Source of the DNA: JBOGXB01 sp050694215
Lineage (GTDB): Bacteria; Actinomycetota; CADDZG01; WHSQ01
Direction: 5' to 3'
Assembly (NCBI GenBank): GCA_050694215.1
Contig: JBOGXB010000033.1
Location: 1-21,705 of the forward strand
DNA: 21,705 nucleotides
Shown: positions 1 to 7,085 of the stretch, piece by piece
Position numbering within the stretch: the stretch's first letter is position 1
Layout of the letters: each line of letters starts with the position of its first letter
Made by a program: the position numbers and the translations under genes
The notes under the pieces: model-generated
What the model was told of the DNA's origin: nothing
Database searches by the model: none
Seen by the model: the letters and a program-made list of their open reading frames with translations, nothing else

Positions 1-224
1 CCGGTATCGACATCGAGGTCGGCGACCTTCTCGGCATCCTCGAATGGGCGGGTGACGAGCACTTCGTGATTCTTGACTTCCTCGCCCAGCCGCTCGACGA
101 CGCAACACCAAGCGCCTCCGACGATGCAGTCGAGGCGCGCTGGGTTCCCCTGCGAGACGTAGCCAAGCTCGATTGCACGCCGCGTTTCGTCGAGACCCTG
201 CGGGGCTGGGGCATCCCCGTCTAA
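1..224 (+). CDS. NUDIX hydrolase, C-terminal part (5' truncated by window edge)
   Basis: An open frame enters from the left edge (first full codon at position 3) and ends at TAA 222-224, giving 73 visible residues. The tail has the usual late part of a NUDIX fold: a strand reading HFVILDFLAQ, then EARWVPL followed by RDV and a closing helix (FVETLRGWGI), the pattern seen after the NUDIX box in MutT/ADP-ribose pyrophosphatase-like proteins. The NUDIX box itself lies outside the window, so catalytic competence and substrate cannot be judged. It is convergent with the PknB-type kinase, separated by a 105-bp gap holding an inverted repeat. The family call rests on pattern only and is moderately secure. 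Confidence 0.6.
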   Translation, partial: GIDIEVGDLLGILEWAGDEHFVILDFLAQPLDDATPSASDDAVEARWVPLRDVAKLDCTPRFVETLRGWGIPV

Positions 225-271
225 GGAACGAGCTCATGCGTCCGATCGGCTCGGCGCGAGTCGCCTCCACT

Positions 272-321
272 CTTTTCTGCTAACTCAACCCCCTACATTT
301 GTTACTGAGTTAGCACAAAAG
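272..321. repeat. Long inverted repeat between convergent genes (possible bidirectional terminator)
   Basis: CTTTTCTGCTAACTCA at 272-287 and TGAGTTAGCACAAAAG at 306-321 are inverted copies; 15 of 16 positions pair, including an uninterrupted 10-bp core, around an 18-base loop. It sits in the AT-richest patch of this end of the window, between the stops of two convergent genes, which suits a terminator. The T and A tracts are within the stem rather than after it, so it is not a canonical intrinsic terminator in either direction. Confidence 0.55.
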
Positions 322-329
322 GGGAGGGG

Positions 330-2168
330 TCAGCAGATGAAGAGAGCGACGGGATCGTTCTCACGCAGCTTGGTGCCGGCGATGGGATCCGTCTCGACGA
401 CCATGTTGCCGGGACACGATCGCTGGACACGAACGCGCAGGCCCAGCGCCTCCAAGCGAGCCCTGGCCTTTTCGAGAGTCATGTTGCGAACGTCGGGCAT
501 CGTGACCTTCTCGTACTGAGGGCCGATCGACACATACACCTGAATCTCGCTCTTCTCGTCGGCCATCGCGCCGGCCGGCGGGTCGGTTGAGATCACCCTG
601 CCCGGCGGGACTTGGTTCGAATACGCATCCACCAGCACCGATACGAAGCCTGCCGCCGCAAGAGCCTCCTTCGCCTTCGCCGCCTTGAGCTCGACCACGG
701 ACGGCACTTGAACGGGCTCCGGCCCCTTGCTCACCACGACATCGACCGCACTACCCCATTCCAGCTTGCCCGCTTCCGGCACCGCTTCGACCTCGATGAT
801 CTTGCCGGGCTCCTTCATTGAGAACTCGCGAGTCACGTCGCCCAGCTCGAGGTGGTTCTTCACGAGAGCCTTCCTCGCCTCCCGTTGTGTGATGCCCATC
901 AGCTCGGGGACCCGCGCCAGCGGAGGGCCTGCGGAGACGACGACGAGCAAGGTCGATCCTTCTTCGATCTCGCCGGATGCCGGTGTCTGGGAGATGATCT
1001 GGCCACGAGGAACCTGGGGATCGCGCTTGCGCCCCTCGATCTCGAGATCGAGCCCCAGCGCACGCGCTTCGCTCGCCGCCTCGGCGCGGCTCAGGCCGGT
1101 GATACCCGGCACGTCGACCATCGAGGGCCCGAACAGGAAAGGCGCGGCTGTGGCGCCGCCCACCGCCAGCACCGCGACGACGACCGCCGCGATCAACGCG
1201 CGCAGGATGCGCTGGGAACGCCGCCGCTTACCTCGCATGTGTCGCCGCGAGTGAGTCGTCGGCTCCATGTCCGGAAGGCGCACCTCACCGGTCACCTGGT
1301 CCAGCAACGAGGCCAAAGCGGGAGCTTCGTCCAGAGACCTCGTGGCAATGGACCTCAGCTCCTCGCCCATCTCTGCTGCGTCGAGGTAGCGGGTCTCGGG
1401 CCGGCGAGCGCAAGCCTTGAGCACGACCTCGTCGAGCTCCTCGGGCACCGTGGGGTCGATCTTGGACGGCGGCTCCACCTCCTCGAGCGCGCGCCGGCGC
1501 AGCAGCTCCGCGCCGGACCCGTGCAGCGGCGGCATCCCGGTCAGCAGCTCGGCGAGCACCGCTCCCGCAGCCCAGATGTCCGAAGCCTTGGTCGCCTCCG
1601 TCCCCTCCGCCTGCTCCGGTGCGAGGTAGCGAAGGGTGCCGGGGATCGTGCCGGGCAAGGTGACGTTCGAGTCCGCGATCGCCGCGATACCGAAGTCGGC
1701 CACCTTTACCGTTCCGTTGCGGGCCATCAGGATGTTCTCGGGCTTGACGTCTCGATGCACGAGTCCAACCGAGTGAGCGAGGGAGAGCGCATCGCAGACG
1801 CTCGCCATGATCTCTGCAGCCTGCGCCGGCTCGACCTTGCCGCGCGACACGAGCACATCTCGCAGGTCCGTCCCGGCCACATACTCCATCACCATGTAGT
1901 AGGTGCGATCGTCCTCGCTTCCCCAATCGTGAACCGCGACGACGTTTGGATGTGTAAGCCGGGCGGCGGCTCGCGCCTCCGCGCGGAAGCGGTCGACGAC
2001 GTCCGGGTCCTCCGCCAGAGAAGGCTGGAGGAGCTTTACCGCGACCGCCCGATCCAGCAAGAGGTCATGGCCCCGGTAGACCTCGCCCATGCCGCCTCCC
2101 GCGATTCGAGCCACGAGCCGGTAACGCTCGGACAGCGTTGCACCGACGAGGTCGCGCATCAGCTTCAC
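330..2168 (-). CDS. pknB: PknB-type Ser/Thr protein kinase with four PASTA domains
   Basis: A transmembrane Hanks-type kinase that phosphorylates Ser/Thr residues; family members sense muropeptides or lipid II outside the cell and control growth and division. The kinase domain (about residues 15-275) has the glycine loop GGGMGEVY (24-31), ATP lysine K45, HRDVKPEN (138-145), DFG (158-160) and APE (183-185), so it looks active. A basic juxtamembrane stretch is followed by one membrane segment (about 322-342) and then four extracellular PASTA repeats (about 350-612), the last carrying two cysteines that could form a disulfide. The 612-residue length is usual for PknB. The GTG at 2168 directly follows the TAG of the lipoprotein gene, with GGTGG upstream; an ATG three codons later is an alternative. 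Unlike classical pknB it is not beside pstP, rodA or pbpA here, so orthology to a specific paralogue is uncertain. Confidence 0.93.
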   Translation of the reverse strand: MKLMRDLVGATLSERYRLVARIAGGGMGEVYRGHDLLLDRAVAVKLLQPSLAEDPDVVDRFRAEARAAARLTHPNVVAVHDWGSEDDRTYYMVMEYVAGTDLRDVLVSRGKVEPAQAAEIMASVCDALSLAHSVGLVHRDVKPENILMARNGTVKVADFGIAAIADSNVTLPGTIPGTLRYLAPEQAEGTEATKASDIWAAGAVLAELLTGMPPLHGSGAELLRRRALEEVEPPSKIDPTVPEELDEVVLKACARRPETRYLDAAEMGEELRSIATRSLDEAPALASLLDQVTGEVRLPDMEPTTHSRRHMRGKRRRSQRILRALIAAVVVAVLAVGGATAAPFLFGPSMVDVPGITGLSRAEAASEARALGLDLEIEGRKRDPQVPRGQIISQTPASGEIEEGSTLLVVVSAGPPLARVPELMGITQREARKALVKNHLELGDVTREFSMKEPGKIIEVEAVPEAGKLEWGSAVDVVVSKGPEPVQVPSVVELKAAKAKEALAAAGFVSVLVDAYSNQVPPGRVISTDPPAGAMADEKSEIQVYVSIGPQYEKVTMPDVRNMTLEKARARLEALGLRVRVQRSCPGNMVVETDPIAGTKLRENDPVALFIC

Positions 2169-2591
2169 CTAGCCACCACCGTGGTCGCGGCGGAGGTGAT
2201 AGTCGAAGCGGCTCTCGAGCACCGCGACGGCTCTAGCCGCCGAACGAGCCTCATTCAAAGCGGAGGCGGCTTCGGAGGCCGCGCCGGCCGAGCTCTGCCT
2301 GATGCCGGCCATCGAGTCCTGGAGGCGGGAGAGGGCACCCCACAACCGCTCGCCGACCCGATCGAGCTTGCCGGCCGCCTTCTCACGCTCTCTGCGAAGC
2401 CCGACGACCCTGTCCTCGAGCTCGGCCTCGAGCGCCTCGAGGTCGGCCTTCATGAGGTCGACGGCCTCGAGGGCCTCATCCGCCGCGGCGCGCGCCCGGT
2501 CTGCCCGCATCCTCTCGGAGTCGCTCGTCTCCGCCCGGCCGCAGGCGGTCACAACGAGCGCGACGAACACGAGGGCGAGAGCCGCCTTCAT
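2169..2591 (-). CDS. Small coiled-coil lipoprotein, unknown function
   Basis: I do not recognise a named family. From the ATG at 2591 the product is 140 residues: a short positive start (MK), a hydrophobic stretch and the lipobox VVTAC, so it should be lipidated on cysteine and face outward. The remainder is rich in Ala, Glu, Arg and Leu with heptad-like spacing (about residues 25-125), suggesting a long helical or coiled-coil domain, and ends in a glycine-rich tail. The frame is open to an ATG at 2654, but that start lacks a ribosome binding site and would bury the signal peptide. The stop abuts the kinase start with no gap, so the two are co-translated and may act together at the cell surface; this is inference. 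An AT-rich patch (about 2640-2690) upstream could carry a promoter. Confidence 0.72.
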   Translation of the reverse strand: MKAALALVFVALVVTACGRAETSDSERMRADRARAAADEALEAVDLMKADLEALEAELEDRVVGLRREREKAAGKLDRVGERLWGALSRLQDSMAGIRQSSAGAASEAASALNEARSAARAVAVLESRFDYHLRRDHGGG

Positions 2592-2681
2592 TCCAGGAAT
2601 CGTCACACGAGCCACCCCCGGCCCAGTGGAATTGGCCTGCATTTTCAGGCTCATAAGATATCAGAATCAACAAACAGAACT

Positions 2682-3356
2682 CTAGTGTACAGGAAGCTCA
2701 ACCTCGGCGAAGACCGGCGCGTGATCCGAGGCGTCGCTGGTGAGGGTGCCCGTGGACAGGATCCTCACCCCCTTCCCCCCTGCGATGTGGTCGATCGGCC
2801 GGCGCCACCAGCGCCGGAGCAAGCTCGGGCCGCGGCCGGTCGAGAATTCCAGACCCGCCGTGCGCAAGGGACCGAGACCGGGCCCACTGTCGTTGAGGTC
2901 GCCCACCAACAGAGCAGGCCCGGCCTCCGTCTCGATCCTCGAGGTGAGGGCCCGGACCTGCGCCCTCCTCGCAGCCCGGACGGTGGACAGATGCGTGGCG
3001 ATGACGAGGACCCCGTGCCAGCGGGTGACGATCGCCCCGCGCGGCTCCTCACCGCGCCGCCGAGGCAGGCTCAGAAAATCGACGTCGAGCGGCTCGGAGG
3101 ACGCGAGTGCGATCCCGTATGCGCGGCCGCGGGGCCGGGTCACCGTGGGCCGGAAGTGGACCCTGAGCCCGGTGGCTTCTTCGATCGCCGACGGCTGATC
3201 CACTCCGCCGGAACGGTCCAGACCCCTGTCCAGTTCCTGCAGAGCGATCAGCTGAGGATCAAGCCTCCGTATGGCCGCGACTGTGCGATCGAGATCGAGA
3301 CGCCCGTCTGCCCCCAGGCCGTGATGGATGTTGAAGGTCGCGACCCGGGCCCTCAT
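2682..3356 (-). CDS. Endonuclease/exonuclease/phosphatase family protein
   Basis: A 224-residue protein with the complete EEP (DNase I-like) fold signature: ATFNIHHG at the N terminus (metal-binding N9), LQEL with the metal-binding glutamate E41, ATHLS (H122), GDLND (D153, N155), IDHI (D189, H190) and the terminal SDHAP (D211, H212). These residues form the Mg-dependent phosphodiesterase centre, so it should hydrolyse a phosphodiester or phosphomonoester; the family covers DNA repair nucleases, sphingomyelinases and inositol phosphatases, and the substrate cannot be told. No signal peptide or membrane segment is seen, so it is probably cytoplasmic. It lies upstream of the lipoprotein-kinase pair on the same strand (about 90 bp gap) and is divergent from the rhomboid gene. 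Confidence 0.85.
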   Translation of the reverse strand: MRARVATFNIHHGLGADGRLDLDRTVAAIRRLDPQLIALQELDRGLDRSGGVDQPSAIEEATGLRVHFRPTVTRPRGRAYGIALASSEPLDVDFLSLPRRRGEEPRGAIVTRWHGVLVIATHLSTVRAARRAQVRALTSRIETEAGPALLVGDLNDSGPGLGPLRTAGLEFSTGRGPSLLRRWWRRPIDHIAGGKGVRILSTGTLTSDASDHAPVFAEVELPVH

Positions 3357-3430
3357 CGCCCCAGGATAGAGGCCGTGTGCACGAGACGCGATTACCTCTC
3401 ATACACGCGAGGCCATGCGACCATTGCTCG

Positions 3431-4306
3431 ATGAGCGACTCCCCGCGAACTGATCAGCTCCTGGACGAATCCGAGGAGACCTACTGCTACGGGCACCCCG
3501 ACACCCCGACGAGGTTGCGCTGCAGCCGGTGCGATCGGCCCATCTGCGGGCGCTGCGCGATCCCGGCGTCCGTCGGCCAGCATTGCCCCGAATGCGTGGC
3601 CGAGGCACGCAGGAGCCGGCCGAAGGTGCGCACGGCGCTCGCCGCTACCGCGCCGGCCGTCCTGGTGCTGCTCGTTACGAACGTCGTCGTCTACATCGGG
3701 CAGCAGCTTCTCGGCTTCGACGCCGTGACGGGGCGTTTCGCGCAGGTGCCCGGTGCGATCGTCGATGGAGAGTGGTACCGGCTGGTGACCGCCATGTTCC
3801 TGCACGCCCCGAACTTCGTGCTCCACCTCTTGTTCAACATGTACGTGCTCTACGTCTACGGACCACACGTGGAGCAGGCCTTCGGCACCCGCCGCTTCCT
3901 AGTCCTCTACCTGGGCTCAGGTTTCGTGGCGAGCGCCGCCTCGTTCGCGTTCGGCCCCTGCAACGCGATCGGAGTGGGTGCCTCGGGCGCAATCTTCGGG
4001 GTTGCCGGAGCGTTGCTCGTCTTTACGCACAACCGCCGCCGGCAGCAGTTTATGGCGAACTTCCAGCGAAGCCTGCTGCTCTTCATCGGGCTGAACCTGT
4101 TCCTGGGCTTCGCCATAGCAGGCATCGACAACGTCGCCCACATCGGCGGGCTGCTCGCGGGTGGTGCGATAGGAGCCGGTTTCGACCGGCCGGAAGATCG
4201 AGCGGCCCTTGGACCGCAGCTTGCAACGGCTGCGCTGATCATCGGGATCGGCGTCGCTCTTGTCGTGTGGCGCAGCGCGACCTTCTCGTGCGGCTTCTTC
4301 GGCTAA
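3431..4306 (+). CDS. Rhomboid-family intramembrane serine protease with N-terminal zinc finger
   Basis: A 291-residue integral membrane protein. Residues about 17-56 form a B-box-like zinc-binding module (C19, H22, C31, C34, C39, C42, H51, C52, C55). From about residue 70 there are six or more hydrophobic segments with the rhomboid signatures: the LHLLFNMYV segment (H132, N136), the nucleophile motif GASG (S185) and the histidine in AHIGG (H237), completing the Ser-His dyad. It should therefore cleave transmembrane substrates, and the zinc finger faces the cytoplasm. This zinc finger/rhomboid arrangement is common in actinomycetes. I chose the ATG at 3431, leaving room for a divergent promoter; a GTG at 3377 with AGAGG upstream would add 18 residues unlike the family. 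It converges on the MaoC operon. Confidence 0.88.
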   Translation: MSDSPRTDQLLDESEETYCYGHPDTPTRLRCSRCDRPICGRCAIPASVGQHCPECVAEARRSRPKVRTALAATAPAVLVLLVTNVVVYIGQQLLGFDAVTGRFAQVPGAIVDGEWYRLVTAMFLHAPNFVLHLLFNMYVLYVYGPHVEQAFGTRRFLVLYLGSGFVASAASFAFGPCNAIGVGASGAIFGVAGALLVFTHNRRRQQFMANFQRSLLLFIGLNLFLGFAIAGIDNVAHIGGLLAGGAIGAGFDRPEDRAALGPQLATAALIIGIGVALVVWRSATFSCGFFG

Positions 4307-4330
4307 CCGAGAGTTCTAGGGAAACCCCGG

Positions 4331-5173
4331 CTAGGCGTCGGCGATCTCCACCGAGGCGTTCTTGATGACTGCCCGCCCGTCGGGGTTGTAGGTCTCGAAC
4401 CCGTACACGGTCGTGCCGTTCCCTGAACCCTCCTTCCAGAACCTCGTCGTGAGCTCCTGCCCGGGGAGCACCGGCCTCGAGAAACGAACCGCCACTCGCT
4501 TCACCCGCGTCGGGTCCCCTCCGGAGAGCCCGTTGACCGCACCCTTCGTCGCCATCGCCATCGTGCACATGCCGTGCAGGATGATCCCCGGCAAGCCGGC
4601 CATGCGGGCGGTGTTCTCGTCCAGGTGGATCGGGTTCTGGTCTCCGGAGGCCTCCGCGTACCTGTGGGTCTGGTCCTCGTCCACCTTGGTCGTGTCCTCG
4701 TGGACGATCTCGCGTGTGGACGGCTCGGCCGTTTGAGACGAGGGCCTCTTGCCGGAGCCCGTGCCGCGGATGAACGACGTCGCTCTGATCTCTGCTACGA
4801 GGTCGCCTTGCCGATCCCTCTCACCGACGTTGATCGTGAACGTCTCCCCCGTGTCCTTGCGCTCGATCGACTCGATAACCGGATGAATTGTAAGGACGTC
4901 ACCCTCCCGAAGAGGCTTGTGCAGGATGTGCTCCTCCTCTCCGTGAACGAGTCTCAGGAGATCGGCCTCAAGCTCCGGGTCCATGCCCGCCTCCATGAGA
5001 TAGCGAAACGCGGGCACGATGGGGAAGATCGGCGACGCGACAACGTTCTCGCCACTCAAGTAGCGCTCGTTCTCGTCGTTCGTAGCGCGCGCGTACTTCT
5101 CGATCGCCTCTGCGGTCACCTCGTATGTGGATTCGGGATATTCCTTGCCGACCAGGTCCGTGTTAAGCGGCAT
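4331..5173 (-). CDS. Fused double-hotdog MaoC-family enoyl-CoA hydratase (R-specific)
   Basis: A 280-residue protein of two tandem hotdog domains, as in the hydratase 2 part of eukaryotic multifunctional enzyme 2. The N-terminal domain (about 1-140) has a degenerate motif (ATNDENERYL) and probably only shapes the acyl pocket. The C-terminal domain (about 155-280) carries the catalytic hydratase-2 motif ASGDQNPIH with D178, N180 and H183, followed by the GIILHGM segment. The predicted reaction is hydration of trans-2-enoyl-CoA to (3R)-hydroxyacyl-CoA, or the reverse. The ATG has an excellent AAGGAGG site. It is the last gene of the six-gene operon, 10 bp after the HadB-like gene. A role in fatty acid synthesis is possible, but the acyl-CoA dehydrogenase neighbours favour breakdown. 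Confidence 0.88.
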   Translation of the reverse strand: MPLNTDLVGKEYPESTYEVTAEAIEKYARATNDENERYLSGENVVASPIFPIVPAFRYLMEAGMDPELEADLLRLVHGEEEHILHKPLREGDVLTIHPVIESIERKDTGETFTINVGERDRQGDLVAEIRATSFIRGTGSGKRPSSQTAEPSTREIVHEDTTKVDEDQTHRYAEASGDQNPIHLDENTARMAGLPGIILHGMCTMAMATKGAVNGLSGGDPTRVKRVAVRFSRPVLPGQELTTRFWKEGSGNGTTVYGFETYNPDGRAVIKNASVEIADA

Positions 5174-5183
5174 TTTTTCCTCC

Positions 5184-5636
5184 TTACTCCGGCAGCTCGA
5201 CGTCGGCCTCGCCGACGATGGCGGTCTCCTCCTCTGGAAGCTCCACTCCCTCCGGCCCCTTACCCCGTCGCATCGCCTGGAGGGTCACCTTCACCAGCCC
5301 ATCCTCGATGCTCGCAACCCTGCCCTGGCAGACGACCTCGTCGCTGGGCCAGACGCGCGTGGTGAATCGCACCTTGAATCGCCGAAGGTTCTGCGGCCCT
5401 CCGAACCAGTCGGAGGCGGCGTGCGCGAGGTAGCCGGCATTCAACATCCCCATCGCGAATACCGTCGGTGCTCCGCTCCGGCGCGCGTACTCCTCGTCTT
5501 GATGGATGGGGTTGTCATCCCCGGATGCATCCGCGTACCGGATGAAGTCCTCTCGCGTCACGGGACCGTAGACGATCTCTCCCAGCTCCATGCCGGGGGT
5601 CACCCCGTCGCGCGTGACGCTCTGTACCTCGCTCAC
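5184..5636 (-). CDS. MaoC-family dehydratase/hydratase, HadB-like catalytic subunit
   Basis: A 150-residue single hotdog protein with the hydratase-2 motif ASGDDNPIH, placing the catalytic pair at D40 and H45, followed by a QDEEYAR helix and a VFAMGML segment. Proteins of this size and motif act as the catalytic half of heterodimers such as HadAB (mycobacterial FAS-II) or ChsH1-ChsH2 (cholesterol side-chain oxidation). The upstream neighbour is the matching HadA-like half: its TGA overlaps this GTG start (GTGA, 5633-5636), implying coupled translation and a fixed stoichiometry. The expected reaction is reversible hydration of an enoyl thioester to the 3R-hydroxy form. Location among acyl-CoA dehydrogenases suggests CoA esters rather than ACP esters. 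Confidence 0.85.
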   Translation of the reverse strand: MSEVQSVTRDGVTPGMELGEIVYGPVTREDFIRYADASGDDNPIHQDEEYARRSGAPTVFAMGMLNAGYLAHAASDWFGGPQNLRRFKVRFTTRVWPSDEVVCQGRVASIEDGLVKVTLQAMRRGKGPEGVELPEEETAIVGEADVELPE

Positions 5637-6088
5637 GAGGACGGGTCCTTCGCCGTTTGGATCAGCGTGTAATAGGCGCTCAGCACTTCATCGCCGTCCG
5701 CGTCCGTGAAAATGGTCTCGTAGGTCACGAATCGCATGGTTCCTCCCCGCTTTCCCTCCTTCTCGAAGTCCTTGGAGATCCTCATGACACCGTTGAGCGT
5801 TTCACCCGCGAGCGGCAGGCGCTTGTAGACGAACTCTTGTTCGCCGTGAAGCACGCGCTCGTAGTCCAGGTTCGCCCCTAGACGTTGCTCGCGCTCAACG
5901 CGGGGGATCTGGAAGATCTGCGTCACGGTGAACGTTGGAGGAGCAACCGGGCCGGGCAATCCGAGCTGCCGGGCGACAGTGGGGTCGTGATAGATGGGGT
6001 TGTCCTCCCCCACCGCGACCGCGAACTCGGAGACCTTGTCGGGGTCTACGGGGAGCCTGAACTCGAGCTCTTTGTCGTTCATCTCCAC
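5633..6088 (-). CDS. HadA-like hotdog subunit (FAS1-like/MaoC N-terminal domain family)
   Basis: A 151-residue single hotdog protein related to the N-terminal, usually non-catalytic halves of double-hotdog hydratases. It keeps a partial motif, VGEDNPIYHD, in which one extra residue lies between the NP and His compared with the catalytic subunit, followed by VAPPTFT and a GEQEF strand as in HadA/HadC. It most likely forms the substrate-binding tunnel of a heterodimer with the HadB-like protein encoded immediately downstream with a 4-base overlap. The GTG at 6088 has little upstream signal; the ATG at 6082 has GGAG about 6 bases ahead and may be the true start, removing two residues. The gap to the preceding SDR gene is 37 bp, so it belongs to the same operon. 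Confidence 0.82.
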   Translation of the reverse strand: MEMNDKELEFRLPVDPDKVSEFAVAVGEDNPIYHDPTVARQLGLPGPVAPPTFTVTQIFQIPRVEREQRLGANLDYERVLHGEQEFVYKRLPLAGETLNGVMRISKDFEKEGKRGGTMRFVTYETIFTDADGDEVLSAYYTLIQTAKDPSS

Positions 6089-6125
6089 TCCAACGGACGG
6101 CGTCCAGAGGTCGCCGGTGCGGGGG

Positions 6126-7055
6126 TCATGACTGGCCGGAGGCTCGCCCCAACCAAGTCATCATGTCGGTCGGCGCGATCCCCTTCGGGAACGACTCCAA
6201 GAGTTGCCCCAAGAGCTCCTCGGGTTCCCACACACCCTCGCCCTTCTGCACGAACGTGCCGACGTCCCACGGCTTCAACACGTTGACGGTGCTGCCGTAG
6301 ACGAAGAGGCACTGACCGGTGATGCCCTGGGCCTCGTCGCTGGCCAAGGCGACCACGACTGGAGAGATGTTGGCCGGATCGAGCGGGTCGTACTCACCCT
6401 CGGCGGGCTTTGGCATCGCCCCGAAGATGTTCTCCGTCATCCTCGTGCGTGCGTTGGGGGCCAGACAGTTGACCGTCGCTCCGTAACGTCCGAGCTCTTG
6501 CGCCGCGATGATCGTGAACGAGGCGATCCCGGCCTTTGCGGCGCCATAGTTCGTCTGGCCGACGTTCCCGAAGACGCCTGAGGGACTCGAGGTGTTGATC
6601 ACGCGACCGTTGATCTGGTTGCCGGCCTTCGACTGCTCGCGCCAGTACGCGCCTGCGTGGTGCGTCGGTGCGAAATGACCCTTCAGATGGACGGCGATGA
6701 CGGCGTCCCACTCCTCCTCCGTCATCGTCACCAGCATGCGGTCGCGAAGGATGCCGGCGTTGTTGACGAGGATGTCCAGACGGCCGAAGTCGCCGATGGC
6801 CTGCTTGATCATGTTCTCGGCCCCCTGGAAGTCGGCCACGTTGTCGTAGTTGGCCGTCGCCTCGCCGCCCGCGCCTTTGATCTCGTCCGCCACCGATTGA
6901 GCGGGTGTGGTATCCGAACCCTCGCCTGCCGCCGAGCCCCCGAGGTCGTTCACCACGACCTTGGCCCCGGCTTCAGCGAGCGCCAGCGCATGCTCGCGCC
7001 CGATCCCCCGGCCGGCGCCGGTAACGATCGCAATCTTGTCGTCCAGCAGTGCCAT
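6126..7055 (-). CDS. SDR-family (3R)-hydroxyacyl-CoA dehydrogenase-like oxidoreductase
   Basis: A 309-residue short-chain dehydrogenase/reductase. The cofactor-binding glycine motif TGAGRGIG (12-19), an acidic residue after the second strand (VVVNDLGG, D37) that favours NAD over NADP, NNAG (98-101) and the catalytic serine (156/157), Y170 and K174 are all present. The long loop after VVNDLGG and the overall length resemble the dehydrogenase unit of multifunctional enzyme 2 (HSD17B4/Fox2), which oxidises (3R)-hydroxyacyl-CoA to 3-ketoacyl-CoA. This fits the downstream R-specific hydratases. A FabG-type reductive role is the main alternative. The ATG has GGGGAGG about 8 bases upstream. The gap to the acyl-CoA dehydrogenase gene upstream is 30 bp. 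Confidence 0.88.
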   Translation of the reverse strand: MALLDDKIAIVTGAGRGIGREHALALAEAGAKVVVNDLGGSAAGEGSDTTPAQSVADEIKGAGGEATANYDNVADFQGAENMIKQAIGDFGRLDILVNNAGILRDRMLVTMTEEEWDAVIAVHLKGHFAPTHHAGAYWREQSKAGNQINGRVINTSSPSGVFGNVGQTNYGAAKAGIASFTIIAAQELGRYGATVNCLAPNARTRMTENIFGAMPKPAEGEYDPLDPANISPVVVALASDEAQGITGQCLFVYGSTVNVLKPWDVGTFVQKGEGVWEPEELLGQLLESFPKGIAPTDMMTWLGRASGQS

Positions 7056-7085
7056 TTGGCTTACCTCCCCGCCTTCCTGTGCGTC

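Noticed and set aside
852..3434. Very long plus-strand open frame (about 860 codons) opposite the kinase, lipoprotein and EEP genes
   Set aside because: It is a high-GC shadow: the opposite strand encodes three proteins with complete family motifs, while this frame is arginine/histidine-rich with no recognisable domain.
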